Source: Variibacter sp.
Lineage (GTDB): Bacteria; Pseudomonadota; Alphaproteobacteria; Rhizobiales; Xanthobacteraceae
Reading direction: 5' to 3'
DNA: 36,468 nt
Assembly (NCBI GenBank): GCA_019689555.1
Contig: JADGHE010000031.1
Location: 1 to 36,468 of the forward strand
In this document: positions 1-8,234 of the stretch, one piece after another
Numbering within the stretch: the first letter of the stretch is position 1
Layout of the letters: the number at the start of each line of letters is the position of its first letter
Position numbers and translations under genes: made by a program
The notes under the pieces: generated by a model
Database searches by the model: none
Told to the model about the DNA's origin: nothing
What the model saw: the letters and a program-made list of their open reading frames with translations, nothing else

Positions 1-44
1 CAGGAATTTGTGATGACGTCGAGTCTCCTTGGCTGGGAGATTTC

Positions 45-50
45 TATAAT
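45..50 (+). promoter_or_regulatory. Possible -10 element upstream of plsX
   Basis: A perfect TATAAT hexamer lies about 130 bases before plsX. No good -35 hexamer is found at 16-18 bases, so this may be chance or an activator-dependent promoter. The first 177 bases hold no gene that I recognise. Confidence 0.2.
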
Positions 51-125
51 AGCGGCGGGGAGAGGGCACACAAACCCTGTTGTGTCCGGCGGCCGAGCCT
101 GTATTGTCGGCGCTCCCGCAAGCCG

Positions 126-142
126 GCACGCCGTGGGCGTGC
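126..142 (+). other. Hairpin in the plsX leader
   Basis: GCACGCC, a GTG loop and GGCGTGC form a perfect 7-bp stem about 35 bases upstream of the plsX start. There is no U-run after it, so it is not a simple terminator. It could be a leader structure or chance in GC-rich DNA. Confidence 0.25.
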
Positions 143-177
143 GCCCGGCGATTGGAGAATGCCGCCAAGGTTGATGA

Positions 178-1239
178 ATGCCCCAGAAGGTCCGTATCGC
201 GCTTGACGCCATGGGTGGCGATCACGGCGCATCGGTTGTGGTTTCGGGGGCGGCCCTTTCCCTCGTGCGGCATCCCGACACCGAGTTCATCCTCTTCGGC
301 GACGAGGCCGTGGTCGGCCCGCTGCTCGCCGCAGAGCCGAAGCTTCAGGCCGCTGCGCGGCTCGTCCACACCGACGTGGCGATCAAGATGGACGAGAAGC
401 CGAGCCAGGCCCTGCGCCACGGGCGATGGAAGTCGTCCATGTGGCTCGCGCTCGATGCGGTGAAGCGCGGGGAGGCGGACGCCGCCGTTTCCGCCGGCAA
501 TACCGGCGCGCTGATGGCGATGTCCAAATTCTGCCTGCGCACGCTGCCCGGCATTGAGCGCCCGGCGATCGCTGCGCTATGGCCCACGCTGCGCGGCGAA
601 TCGATCGTGCTCGATGTCGGCGCCTCGATCGGGGCCGACGCCGATCACCTCGTCGACCTCGCGGTCATGGGATCGGCCATGGCGCGGGTGCTGTTCGATC
701 TCGAGCGGCCGACCGTCGGGCTCTTGAACATCGGGGTCGAGGAGGTGAAGGGGCTGGAGGAGGTGCGGGAGGCCGGACGCATCCTGCGCGAGGCGCAGCC
801 GCCCGGGATGGAGTATCTCGGATTCGTCGAAGGAACGGATATTGGCAAGGGAACGGTGGACGTCGTGGTAACGGAAGGTTTTGCGGGCAACATCGCGCTC
901 AAGACGGCCGAAGGAACGGCGCGCCAGATCGCGCAATATCTGCGCGCGGCCATGGGCCGCACGCTGCGCGCGCGCCTCGGCTACTGGCTCGCGCGTCAGG
1001 CCTTCGAGACGCTGCGTGAGAAGATGGACCCGCGCAAGGCGAACGGCGGCATCTTTCTCGGCCTCAACGGCATCGTCATCAAGAGCCACGGCGGGACCGA
1101 CGCCGAGGGCTTCGCGGCGGCGATCGACCTCGGCTACGACTTCGCCCGTTACGAGCTTCTCGCCAAGATCACGAGGTCGCTGTCGCAATACAAGCTGGGC
1201 TCCGCGGACGTCGTCGCGATGGGCGGGGTGAACCCGTGA
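178..1239 (+). CDS. plsX: Phosphate acyltransferase PlsX
   Basis: PlsX converts acyl-ACP and inorganic phosphate to acyl-phosphate, the acyl donor for PlsY in the first step of phospholipid synthesis; it is a peripheral membrane enzyme. The 353-residue protein is full length for the family. It opens with the conserved [10 protein letters not shown] segment (residues 8-17) and carries the SAGNTGALM motif near residue 105, a VTEGFAGNI segment near residue 237 and a conserved [16 protein letters not shown] stretch near residue 290. The ATG at 178 fits the family N-terminus, although its ribosome binding site is weak (AAGG). The end overlaps the GTG start of fabH by four bases (GTGA), so the two genes are translationally coupled. 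Order plsX-fabH-ihfA-merR is typical of alphaproteobacteria. Confidence 0.97.
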   Translation: MPQKVRIALDAMGGDHGASVVVSGAALSLVRHPDTEFILFGDEAVVGPLLAAEPKLQAAARLVHTDVAIKMDEKPSQALRHGRWKSSMWLALDAVKRGEADAAVSAGNTGALMAMSKFCLRTLPGIERPAIAALWPTLRGESIVLDVGASIGADADHLVDLAVMGSAMARVLFDLERPTVGLLNIGVEEVKGLEEVREAGRILREAQPPGMEYLGFVEGTDIGKGTVDVVVTEGFAGNIALKTAEGTARQIAQYLRAAMGRTLRARLGYWLARQAFETLREKMDPRKANGGIFLGLNGIVIKSHGGTDAEGFAAAIDLGYDFARYELLAKITRSLSQYKLGSADVVAMGGVNP

Positions 1240-2210
1240 AGGAAATCCGTTCCGTCGTTCTCGGTTGCGGCAGCTATCTGCCGGAGCGGGTTCTCACCAA
1301 CCACGATCTCGCCAAGATGGTGGACACCTCCGACGAGTGGATCGTGCAGCGCACGGGCATCCACGAGCGCCGCATCGCCGCTCCGGGGGAATTGACTTCG
1401 GACCTCGGTCTCAAGGCCGCCCAGGCCGCGCTCGCCGACGCCGGGCGCGACGCCTCCGAGGTGGACCTCGTTCTCATGGCCACCTCGACCCCCGACCAGA
1501 CCTTTCCGGCGAGCGCCGTGTCGGTGCAGGCGGGGCTCGGAATTCAGCACGGCGCAGCCTTCGACCTGCAGGCGGTCTGCTCGGGCTTCATCTACGCCCT
1601 CGCCACGGCCGACGGGCTGCTCAAGTCCGGCGCGTTCAAGCGCGCGCTGGTGATCGGGGCGGAAACCTTCTCCCGCATCCTCGACTGGACCGATCGCACC
1701 ACCTGCGTCCTTTTCGGCGACGGGGCGGGGGCCGTGCTGCTCGAGGCGAGGCCGATCGAGCTCGCCGAGGATCGCGGCATCCTCACCGCCCATCTGCGCT
1801 CGGACGGGCGCTACAAGTCGAAGCTCTATGTCGACGGCGGCCCGTCGTCGACCGGCACCGTCGGGCACCTGCGCATGGAGGGCCGCGAGGTCTTCCGCCA
1901 TGCCGTGGGAATGGTGACCGACGTCGTCCAGGATGCCTTCGCGGCCACGGGCTACACCGCCGAGGACATCGACTGGTTCGTGCCCCACCAGGCCAACAAG
2001 CGCATCATCGACAGCTCGGCGCACAAGCTGGGGATAGACCCCGCCAAGGTCGTGACGACCGTGGGCATGCACGGCAATACGTCCGCGGCTTCGATACCGC
2101 TGGCGCTTGCGACCGCACGCGCGGACGGCCGCATCAAGGTCGGCGACCTGGTGCTGCTGGAGGCGATGGGCGGCGGCTTCACCTGGGGCGCGGTGCTGCT
2201 GCGCTGGTGA
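1236..2210 (+). CDS. fabH: 3-oxoacyl-ACP synthase III (KAS III)
   Basis: FabH condenses acetyl-CoA with malonyl-ACP to start type II fatty-acid synthesis in the cytosol. The 324-residue protein has normal length. The catalytic triad is visible: Cys115 in LQAVCSGF, His251 in [10 protein letters not shown] and Asn281 in [10 protein letters not shown]. The C-terminal [13 protein letters not shown] motif is also present. The start is a GTG that overlaps the plsX stop codon. Coupling to PlsX makes biological sense because both act at the entry points of fatty-acid and phospholipid synthesis. Confidence 0.97.
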   Translation: MKEIRSVVLGCGSYLPERVLTNHDLAKMVDTSDEWIVQRTGIHERRIAAPGELTSDLGLKAAQAALADAGRDASEVDLVLMATSTPDQTFPASAVSVQAGLGIQHGAAFDLQAVCSGFIYALATADGLLKSGAFKRALVIGAETFSRILDWTDRTTCVLFGDGAGAVLLEARPIELAEDRGILTAHLRSDGRYKSKLYVDGGPSSTGTVGHLRMEGREVFRHAVGMVTDVVQDAFAATGYTAEDIDWFVPHQANKRIIDSSAHKLGIDPAKVVTTVGMHGNTSAASIPLALATARADGRIKVGDLVLLEAMGGGFTWGAVLLRW

Positions 2211-2322
2211 GCCCCCGCGGTCGCCCGCCCACCTTGCGGTGGGATTCCCGCTGCGGCATCATGCCGCTCGGTATCCTGCGTGTGAACAACAACATGCCGC
2301 TCGAGCGACGGGGGCGAACAGT

Positions 2323-2646
2323 ATGGCGGGCAAGACGGTGACGCGGGCCGACTTATGCGAGGCGGTGTACCAGAAGGTGGGCCTGTCGAGGACCGAGTCC
2401 GCCGGGCTGGTCGAGGCTGTGCTCAAGGAAATCACCGATTGCCTCGAGCGCGGGGAGACGGTGAAGCTGTCGTCGTTCGGCTCGTTCGTGGTGCGCCAGA
2501 AGGGGCAGCGCGTCGGCCGCAATCCGAAGACCGGCACGGAGGTGCCGATCTCGCCCCGCAGGGTCATGGTGTTCAAGCCGTCTGCCATCCTCAAGCAGCG
2601 CATCAACGGCGCGCGCTGCGGCAAGAGCGGCGGCGACGGCGCCTGA
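2323..2646 (+). CDS. ihfA: Integration host factor subunit alpha
   Basis: This is a DNA-bending nucleoid protein that pairs with IHF-beta and acts in recombination, replication and promoter architecture. The 107-residue product matches the HU/IHF family over its full length: N-terminal helices (residues 7-45), then [20 protein letters not shown] and the beta-arm with its R-N-P-K-T-G motif, ending in the [11 protein letters not shown] segment. The ATG at 2323 ([11 protein letters not shown]) matches IHF-alpha starts; the frame is open further upstream, but that extension is not family-like. It sits 112 bases after fabH and is followed by a MerR-type gene, the usual alphaproteobacterial order. 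Confidence 0.95.
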   Translation: MAGKTVTRADLCEAVYQKVGLSRTESAGLVEAVLKEITDCLERGETVKLSSFGSFVVRQKGQRVGRNPKTGTEVPISPRRVMVFKPSAILKQRINGARCGKSGGDGA

Positions 2647-2703
2647 GGCACGCGATCCGCGCATTTTCTTTCGATTGGTCCGTGAATTATCGCCCGCGAC
2701 TCA

Positions 2704-2717
2704 GCTAATGTCTTAGC
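2704..2717 (+). promoter_or_regulatory. Short palindrome upstream of the MerR-type gene
   Basis: GCTAA-TGTC-TTAGC is a perfect 5-bp inverted repeat 17 bases before the start codon at 2735. TAATGT inside it could serve as a -10 element. It may be an autoregulatory operator; this rests only on position and symmetry. Confidence 0.25.
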
Positions 2718-2734
2718 GAAGTCAGGCAGGAGCG

Positions 2735-3388
2735 ATGGGTGTGGACAAAGCTCCGGATGCGTTTCGGACCATCAGCGAAGTAGCCGAAGACCTCGACGTG
2801 CCGCAGCACGTGCTGCGGTTCTGGGAGACGCGCTTCCCGCAAATCCGGCCGATGAAGCGCGGAGGTGGGCGCCGCTACTACCGTCCGGACGACGTCGAAC
2901 TGCTGCGCGGCATCCGCCATCTGCTCTACGGCGAAGGCTATACGATCCGCGGCGTGCAGCGCATCCTCAAAGAGGAGGGCATCAAGTTCGTCCAGGGCGT
3001 CTGGAAGCAAGGGGCGCCGCAGTCCGGCCGCGCGAGAGACGGGAACGGGCAGGGCCGCGCCGGCGCCGCGGCGGCGACGGCCGAAGCCGCCGAACCTCTC
3101 GACGCACCCGAAGCCGCCGACGCCGACGACGACGGCCGCGAAGCGCAGCCTGCCGGTGTCGACGACGATGGGCACGAGGATGGGCGCGACGAGGTGAGCG
3201 TGGCCCCGCGGCCGCGCGTGTGCACGGACGATGCGGAGCGGGCGCAGGACGCCGCAGCCGCATCGGAGAAGGCGTCGGCCGCTTCCGCGGGCCTCACGGC
3301 CGAGGACCTGCGGCGCCTGCAGGCCGCGCTCTCCGAACTCGCCGAATGCCGGCGGATCCTCGAATCCGTGCTCAAGGACGCGGACTGA
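2735..3388 (+). CDS. MerR family transcriptional regulator with acidic tail
   Basis: The 217-residue protein has an N-terminal MerR-type winged helix-turn-helix (about residues 10-80): [26 protein letters not shown] and [14 protein letters not shown] are typical. No metal-binding Cys pattern is present. A long Ala/Asp/Glu-rich, low-complexity middle (about residues 90-180) follows, then a short helical C-terminus ([20 protein letters not shown]). This form is commonly found directly after ihfA in alphaproteobacteria. The ribosome binding site AGGAG is strong. Effector and targets cannot be read from sequence. Confidence 0.88.
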   Translation: MGVDKAPDAFRTISEVAEDLDVPQHVLRFWETRFPQIRPMKRGGGRRYYRPDDVELLRGIRHLLYGEGYTIRGVQRILKEEGIKFVQGVWKQGAPQSGRARDGNGQGRAGAAAATAEAAEPLDAPEAADADDDGREAQPAGVDDDGHEDGRDEVSVAPRPRVCTDDAERAQDAAAASEKASAASAGLTAEDLRRLQAALSELAECRRILESVLKDAD

Positions 3389-3462
3389 CGGCGCGCCGAC
3401 GGGCCAGTTCGCCGCGCTTTCGCACCAAGTCGCCGGAGGAACGAGCGATCTGCGGGCTCCGG

Positions 3463-4653
3463 TCAGCGATCGTTGCAGATCGCCTCGATCGTATCGGCGA
3501 CGAACTTGCCGGCCATGCCCTCCACGGCGGTATTGGTGAGCGCCACGGTGGTGAGACGCCGCACCGGATCCACGAACCACTGGTGCCCGTAGACGCCGCC
3601 CCACTGCCAGGTTCCGGCCGAAAGCGGCGACCCGGCGAGCGCCGGGTCCATCAGGACTGCGCCCCCGAAGCCGAAGCCCCAGGCGGGAACCGGCCGCAGA
3701 TTGATCCGCATGGCCCCGATCTGGTTCTCCATCATGGCCCGCGCCGTCTCCGGCTTGAGGATGGACCCGCCGCCGGCCCGGATCGTCTCCAGGAACAGCG
3801 CGATCTCGTCCGCCGTGCCCACCATGCCGCTCCCGCCGGACGGAAACGATCGCGCATCGAACACCCGACTGGGCGAGAATCGGATGCCCGACGCCCCGCC
3901 GAACATCACCACGTGCGGATCGCCCATGCGCACGGGCCGCGGATTTCCGTCCGCATAGGGGGTCACGAGCCGCGCCGGCTCCGGCGCGCCGAATCCGGTA
4001 TCGCGCATGCCGAGCGGCCCGGTCACCAGGCGCTCGACCATCTCGGGCAGGCTTGCCCGTCCCGCGCGCGCGATCACTTCGCCGAGCACGTCGAGCGCCA
4101 CTGAATAGCCCCACGAACGGCCCGGCTCGTCGACGAGCGGCGCTGAGGCGATGCGGCGCAGCTCCTCGTCCATCGCAAGCCCGGGCTGATCGAGCCCGTC
4201 GGACACGCCCGCGCGGTGATAGGGTCCGTCGCTCGGCTGGAAGAAGCCGTAGGTCAGTCCCGCGGTGTGCGTGATGAGCTGCCGGAGCGTGATGGTCGGC
4301 GCGCGGCCGTCCGCCAGGCGCGGCCGGAAGTCGGGAAGCCAGTTCGTCACCGGCTCGTCGAGCGCGAGCGCGCCGCGCTCTACGAGCGCCATCGCCGCGG
4401 CCGACACGATCGGCTTCGTCACCGAGGCGAGCCGGAAGACGTGGTCCACGCGCATGGGCGTTCCGGCTTCGCGGTCCGCAAGGCCATAGGCGCGGCGATG
4501 GATCACCCGCCCGTCGCGCGCGACCACGATAACGGCGCCAACCACACGCTCGTCCGCGAGCGCGCGCTCCACCGCCGCGTCAATGCGCGCCGTGAGTCTC
4601 TCGTCCGTCTCGCCCTCGGGCAGGCGAGCAGCCAAAACGTCAGCCTTCATCAT
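3463..4653 (-). CDS. Serine hydrolase, class C beta-lactamase fold
   Basis: This is a serine beta-lactamase/D-alanyl-D-alanine carboxypeptidase-fold enzyme of about 396 residues, resembling family VIII esterases and EstB-like proteins. Visible motifs are S-V-T-K at residues 77-80 (nucleophile and general base, within FRLASVTKP), Y183 in WGYSVALDVLG (the Y-x-N position, with S-V instead of x-N) and a C-terminal GHQWFVDP segment in place of the K-T-G motif. No signal peptide is seen, so it is probably cytoplasmic; that argues for an esterase or amidase rather than an antibiotic-resistance enzyme. I chose ATG 4653; a GTG at 4665 adds four residues. It converges on the MerR-type gene, with 74 bases between them. 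Confidence 0.88.
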   Translation of the reverse strand: MMKADVLAARLPEGETDERLTARIDAAVERALADERVVGAVIVVARDGRVIHRRAYGLADREAGTPMRVDHVFRLASVTKPIVSAAAMALVERGALALDEPVTNWLPDFRPRLADGRAPTITLRQLITHTAGLTYGFFQPSDGPYHRAGVSDGLDQPGLAMDEELRRIASAPLVDEPGRSWGYSVALDVLGEVIARAGRASLPEMVERLVTGPLGMRDTGFGAPEPARLVTPYADGNPRPVRMGDPHVVMFGGASGIRFSPSRVFDARSFPSGGSGMVGTADEIALFLETIRAGGGSILKPETARAMMENQIGAMRINLRPVPAWGFGFGGAVLMDPALAGSPLSAGTWQWGGVYGHQWFVDPVRRLTTVALTNTAVEGMAGKFVADTIEAICNDR

Positions 4654-4965
4654 GCTCGATGCCACTTGAACAATGTCGCCTGAATGGAGTGGGGCGATGT
4701 TTCAGGACATCGGTGCAGCACGCAAGCGGTGCGCCGCAGATGCGGGAATTCGCTTCAACGGCCGCGCGGAAACCGCGGCCTCTGTTCGGCCGATGCTCCA
4801 AGACCGAGGCCCCGGATCAGCGGCGCACCGCTGCGCTCTGCTTGCGCTGCACGGCACGCGGGACACGCCGCCGCGCGGATTCGCTCACGCGAAATTTTAA
4901 TCCGGCGAGGCCCGCGTTCGAGCCGTTTCCCGGTCTTGTCCGTCGAACGACGGGTGCGGCGTTGT
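4654..4965. other. Gap without a recognised gene
   Basis: About 310 bases separate the serine hydrolase from the DUF1428 gene. Short open frames exist on both strands, but none has a family-like sequence. It presumably holds the promoter of the serine hydrolase and the end of the VOC-DUF1428 transcript. I see no convincing terminator or promoter. Confidence 0.6.
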
Positions 4966-5334
4966 TCAGGAGAGCGACTGTGCCGCCGAGTCCAGCAGAA
5001 GTTCGAACCCGCCATAGATCAGGCGTTTGCCGTCGAAAGGCATGTCGGGGCCGGGCTGCAGCCGAGGGTCGGCCATGATCTTCTTGCTCGCCGCGTCGCG
5101 CACGGCCTTGGAGGGCCAGACGATCCAGGAGAAGACGACGGTCTCTCCCGCCTCTGCCTTCACCGCGCGCTTGAAGTCGGTCACCTTGCCGTCCGGCACG
5201 TCGTCGCCCCAGCATTCGACGACGCGCGTTGCGCCGTATTCCATGAAGATCGGCGCAGCCTTGGCGGCCATCTCGCGATAGGCCTCCTTTTTCTCCGCCG
5301 GGACAGGAATGACGAATCCGTCGATATAGGCCAT
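4966..5334 (-). CDS. DUF1428 family protein
   Basis: The 122-residue protein starts MAYIDGFVIPVP and contains EYGATRVVECWGDDVPDGK, F-S-W-I-V-W-P-S-K and a C-terminal MPFDGKRLIYGGFE segment. This matches the DUF1428 (YbaA-like) family of ferredoxin-like, dimeric alpha/beta-barrel fold. The biochemical role of the family is not established. The ribosome binding site GGAG lies a few bases before the ATG. It is 48 bases downstream of the VOC gene on the same strand, so the two are probably one operon facing the HxlR-type regulator. Confidence 0.9.
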   Translation of the reverse strand: MAYIDGFVIPVPAEKKEAYREMAAKAAPIFMEYGATRVVECWGDDVPDGKVTDFKRAVKAEAGETVVFSWIVWPSKAVRDAASKKIMADPRLQPGPDMPFDGKRLIYGGFELLLDSAAQSLS

Positions 5335-5382
5335 GTCATTTTTCTCCGGCTTCTTTCTCCGGTTTTGCGGGTTGCTCGCCGC

Positions 5383-5862
5383 TCAAGCCGTCGCCGCGCA
5401 GTTGGCCGCCATGGCGACCTTCGCCGCCTCGAGATCCATCCACATCACTTCCCAGATGTGGCCGTCGGGATCTTCGAAGCTGCGGCCGTACATGAAGCCG
5501 AAGTCCTGCTTCGGACCGGGATCGATTTTGCCGCCCGCGCGGCCCGCCTTCTCCACCACCTCGTCGACATTCTCTCGGCTGTCGGCGGACAGGCAGATCA
5601 GCACCTCGCTCGTGTCGCGGGCGTCCGCGATCCGCTTGGGCGTGAACTGGCGAAACTTGTCGTGGGTGAGCAGCATGGCGTGGATGGTGTCGGAGAACAC
5701 CATGCAGGACGCGGTGTCGTCGCTGAACTGGTCGTTCTTCACCGCACCGACGGCCTGGTAGAAGGCCGTGGACCGCGCAAGATCGCTGACCGGCAGGTTG
5801 ACGAAGATCATTTTGGACGTCTTGGACATCTGGTCGCTCCGTGGTTGCCGCGGATTTGACAT
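5383..5862 (-). CDS. VOC family (glyoxalase-fold) protein
   Basis: This vicinal-oxygen-chelate fold protein has 159 residues. The N-terminal half reads KMIFVNLPVSDLARSTAFYQ, and the C-terminal half ends with YGRSFEDPDGHIWEVMWMD, the typical F-x-D-P-D-G-H-x-W-E pattern. It resembles the lactoylglutathione-lyase-like and fosfomycin-resistance-like branch, but substrate cannot be inferred. The ATG at 5862 has an excellent ribosome binding site (GGAGG, spaced six bases); an internal ATG at 5829 (MSKTSK) is the alternative. It is divergent from the HxlR gene with only 31 bases between the start codons, which suggests regulation by that protein. Confidence 0.9.
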   Translation of the reverse strand: MSNPRQPRSDQMSKTSKMIFVNLPVSDLARSTAFYQAVGAVKNDQFSDDTASCMVFSDTIHAMLLTHDKFRQFTPKRIADARDTSEVLICLSADSRENVDEVVEKAGRAGGKIDPGPKQDFGFMYGRSFEDPDGHIWEVMWMDLEAAKVAMAANCAATA

Positions 5863-5894
5863 CCATAACCTCCGGTAGTTATCAATTGCAACTA
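5856..5894 (+). promoter_or_regulatory. Promoter and operator-like repeat for the HxlR gene
   Basis: A perfect -35 TTGACA (5856-5861) is followed after 18 bases by TATCAA (5880-5885, 4 of 6 to consensus). The expected start of transcription falls at the ATG at 5894, which has no Shine-Dalgarno sequence, so the message may be leaderless. An inverted repeat TAGTT-N9-AACTA (5876-5894) covers the -10 and the start point, as an autoregulatory operator would. It also lies just upstream of the divergent VOC gene. Confidence 0.5.
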
Positions 5895-6595
5895 TGAAAT
5901 TAAAAAAAATAAGTGAAGGGCCCGGCGCGCCCTCCCGCCGCCGCTACGAAGAGGCCTGCGCAGCCGCCCATGCGCTCGACCTCGTGGGCGAGCGGTGGGC
6001 GCTGCTGGTGATGCGCGAGTTGATGCTGGGCCCCAAGCGGTTCAGCGACCTCAAGGCGGATTTGCCCGGCATCAGCGCCAATGTGCTGACCCAGCGGCTC
6101 GAGGGGCTCGAGGCGGCCGGCATCGTCACCCGCCGCAGGCTGCCGCCCCCGGCGTCCACCCAGGTTTATGAGCTCACCCCATGGGGTTATGAGAGTGAGC
6201 CGATCCTTCAGGCGCTGGGGCGCTGGGCGGCGCGCTCCCCCTCGCACGATCCGAGTCGGCCGCTCAGCGCCGTCTCGCTCTTTCTGTCGTTCCGAACCAT
6301 GTTCGACCCGGCGCGGGCCGAAGGCCTCGCGGCGCGTATCGGCTTTCGTTTCGGCGCGGAGACCTTCCTGGTGCGCATTGCGGACGGACGCCTCGAGGTC
6401 GCGCGGGACCAGCTCGACCAGGCCGAATTGATTTTCACGGGGAGCGCGCGCGCTGTCGCCGCAGCGGTCTACGGCGGAGAGTCGCTCGACGCGCTCGCAG
6501 CCAAGGGCCTGCTGTCAGTCGAGGGCGACCGGGCGCTGGCGGAACGCTTCGTGACGCTGTTTCCGCTGCCGCCCAAGGTCTGCCCGGGCTCGTGA
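5894..6595 (+). CDS. HxlR-type regulator with SCP2-like C-terminal domain
   Basis: The protein has 233 residues, about twice the usual HxlR length. Residues 20-105 are an HxlR winged helix: ALDLVGERWALLVMRELM, then [36 protein letters not shown] and YELTPWG. Residues 120-225 look like an SCP2 sterol-binding-type domain (FRFGAETFLVRIADGRLEV, then LIFTGSARAVAAAVYGGES), which may sense a hydrophobic ligand. This fusion is known among HxlR-like regulators. The first nine codons are strikingly AT-rich (MKLKKISEG) in an otherwise GC-rich gene. There is no ribosome binding site, so it may be leaderless. It probably controls itself and the divergent VOC-DUF1428 pair. Confidence 0.9.
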   Translation: MKLKKISEGPGAPSRRRYEEACAAAHALDLVGERWALLVMRELMLGPKRFSDLKADLPGISANVLTQRLEGLEAAGIVTRRRLPPPASTQVYELTPWGYESEPILQALGRWAARSPSHDPSRPLSAVSLFLSFRTMFDPARAEGLAARIGFRFGAETFLVRIADGRLEVARDQLDQAELIFTGSARAVAAAVYGGESLDALAAKGLLSVEGDRALAERFVTLFPLPPKVCPGS

Positions 6596-6634
6596 TGTTG
6601 TCGCACCAAATCCGTTCGCGCGAGCCGGCCCGTT

Positions 6635-6976
6635 TCAATGGAGCTTCGCCTTGAGCTCCTCACCGTTGCTGAACGCGACTTCGACCTCGAGCGAACGCAA
6701 CGTGCTGCGGTCGAGATCGAGCGCGCGGCATGCGCTCTCGATGAGGTCTTCGCGGGTCATGCCGGGGCGCGGGTTCATCCGCTCGATCATGCCTTTGACC
6801 TCAGCGACCGCCTCGTCCGATTTGCGCTTCTCCTTGTGGCCGTCGGGCGACTTGGTCTCGATTTTGGCTTTCTCCTCGCCCTGCGCCTTCAGCTCGTACT
6901 CGAATTCGCATTCGGTCCCGTCGACCGTTTCGAACGCGATCTCCACCTCGCGGATCTCAGCGCCACCGACTTGCAT
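6635..6976 (-). CDS. Small acidic protein, possibly YusW-like
   Basis: This protein of 113 residues starts MQVGGAEIREVEIAFET. The ATG at 6976 has a strong GGAGG ribosome binding site, and the frame upstream is not protein-like. It has alternating beta-strand patterns at both ends (EVEIAFETVDGTECEFEYEL and LEVEVAFSNGEELKAKL), a charged middle rich in Lys and Glu, and a helical segment MTREDLIESACRALDLD. The layout resembles the YusW-like family, but I recognise it only by pattern. There is no signal peptide or membrane helix. It ends 39 bases from the end of the HxlR gene, on the opposite strand. Confidence 0.72.
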   Translation of the reverse strand: MQVGGAEIREVEIAFETVDGTECEFEYELKAQGEEKAKIETKSPDGHKEKRKSDEAVAEVKGMIERMNPRPGMTREDLIESACRALDLDRSTLRSLEVEVAFSNGEELKAKLH

Positions 6977-7126
6977 GAAAATCCCTCCTCCGGCCGCCGA
7001 ATGCGCGTCCTGAAGCGAAACGGAGTGGCCGCGCATGAGTTCCAAGGCAAGCCAAGGAACCCGGATGAGCGCCCGCGGCCCTCCGCCCCGCCGATTCCGG
7101 CGGCGCGATTTGGCGCGTCGGTGTGG

Positions 7127-7156
7127 CGGCGCGCCTTCGCTCAACGCCGCGCGCCG
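7127..7156 (-). terminator. Hairpin just after the first MBL gene
   Basis: CGGCGCGC and GCGCGCCG form an 8-bp perfect stem with a 14-base loop, starting four bases after the stop codon at 7160. It has no U-run, so it may only stabilise the 3' end or act weakly as a terminator. Confidence 0.3.
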
Positions 7157-7159
7157 GAC

Positions 7160-8041
7160 TCAGGCGATCGGCACCTCACGATAGGCGTCGCCGGCCTTCT
7201 CGATGTAGGCGCGGCCCGGGAACGGGAAGTGAAACGCCTGGATCGGCAGCCGCTCGGCCGCGAGCATGTCCAGGGTCTTGCGGCGGGTCTCCTCCGCCTT
7301 CACCGGGTCCTGGTCGAAACCGAGGTGCCAGGCGGGATGGCGAATCGAGAACACCGGGTGGTTGGTGACGTCCTGGATGAGGAACACCGTCTCCTTCCCG
7401 GAGGCGATGACGTAGGAGGTGTGCCCGATCGAATGTCCCGGCGTGGCATAGGCGGTGACGCCCGGCGCCACCTCCTTGCCCCAGGCATGCGTCGTCACGC
7501 GGTCCTTGATCGGGGTGAAGACGCGCCGATTGTTCTTGAACAGGTCCTGCATGCGGCCCGGCGAGGCGCGGGCCATCTCGCCGTCGTCCATCCAGAACGC
7601 CCACTCGTTCTCCGGTACGGTCACTTCGGCATTGGGGAAGGCCGGGCTGCCGTCGGGCGCGAGCAGGCCGTTCACGTGGTCGCCGTGGAAATGCGAAATG
7701 ATGACCGTGTCGATGTCCTTGGGCTCGATGCCGATCGCCGCGAGGTTGGGGATCAGGAAGCCGAAGGTCGCGCCCGGCTGCTGCGCGGCGGCGAGCCCCA
7801 TGCCTGTGTCGACGAGGCAGGTCTTGCCGGCCGTTCTGATGACGGTCGGCGTGAAGACGGTCGTGAAGTTGCCATTCGGCATGCCGTAGTCGGCGAGCGC
7901 CTTGTGCACCGCCTCGACCGGCGCATTCAGGACGAAGCCCTCACCGACCGGAGCCGTGCGCGTGCCGTCGGCGACGGCGATCACTTCGATGTCTCCGACC
8001 TTGTAGGCGAAGTGGTTCTGGGCCGGCTTGGCGTCGGTCAT
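7160..8041 (-). CDS. Metallo-beta-lactamase-fold hydrolase, cytoplasmic paralogue
   Basis: This is a 293-residue binuclear-zinc hydrolase of the MBL superfamily, similar in layout to methyl parathion hydrolase-like and lactonase-like enzymes. The metal motif is H117-F-H119-G-D121-H122 in VIISHFHGDHVNGL. Further ligands are H203 in the TPGHSIGHTSY segment and D224 in LIQDVTNHP. There is no signal peptide. The substrate is unknown; lactones, phosphotriesters and esters are all handled by relatives. It is clearly paralogous to the gene at 8235-9230: they share the order AYKVG/RYKVG, SHFHxDHxNGLL, AFPNAEV, WAxWMDD and FHFPFP. RBS GGGAG precedes the ATG. The pair probably arose by tandem duplication. 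Confidence 0.9.
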   Translation of the reverse strand: MTDAKPAQNHFAYKVGDIEVIAVADGTRTAPVGEGFVLNAPVEAVHKALADYGMPNGNFTTVFTPTVIRTAGKTCLVDTGMGLAAAQQPGATFGFLIPNLAAIGIEPKDIDTVIISHFHGDHVNGLLAPDGSPAFPNAEVTVPENEWAFWMDDGEMARASPGRMQDLFKNNRRVFTPIKDRVTTHAWGKEVAPGVTAYATPGHSIGHTSYVIASGKETVFLIQDVTNHPVFSIRHPAWHLGFDQDPVKAEETRRKTLDMLAAERLPIQAFHFPFPGRAYIEKAGDAYREVPIA

Positions 8042-8086
8042 TGTCGTCGTCTCCCACGCGTCAGGATTGGGGCCTCGGATGAGGTC

Positions 8087-8113
8087 ATTCTAGCGGGCGA
8101 CCCGCAGGGGCAA
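8087..8113 (-). promoter_or_regulatory. Candidate promoter of the first MBL gene
   Basis: On the minus strand TTGCCC (8113-8108), a 15-base spacer and TAGAAT (8092-8087, 5 of 6 to consensus) lie 45 bases before the ATG at 8041. The spacer is short, so this is a tentative call. It implies that the two MBL genes are transcribed separately. Confidence 0.3.
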
Positions 8114-8199
8114 AAGGCGGCCTCCGCCGTGCCGTCGAGGCGAAAGAAAAGGCCGCCGCGGACGACGGCCGGCGAAAGGCGTGCGCACGCCCGAGCCGA

Positions 8200-8221
8200 G
8201 GAGCCGCAGCATGGCGGCTCC
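8200..8221 (-). terminator. Hairpin after the second MBL gene
   Basis: GGAGCCGC and GCGGCTCC form a perfect 8-bp stem with a six-base loop, 13 bases after the stop of the gene ending at 8235. No U-run follows, so termination is uncertain. Confidence 0.35.
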
Positions 8222-8234
8222 AGGCGGCGCGGCG

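Noticed and set aside
3389-3462. Search for a tRNA after the MerR-type gene, as in some alphaproteobacteria
   Set aside because: The 74-base gap has no cloverleaf; it is a convergent gap with no tRNA.
5336-5866. 176-codon minus-strand frame overlapping the VOC gene
   Set aside because: The VOC frame has the recognisable family motifs; this one is a shadow of Arg-rich sequence.
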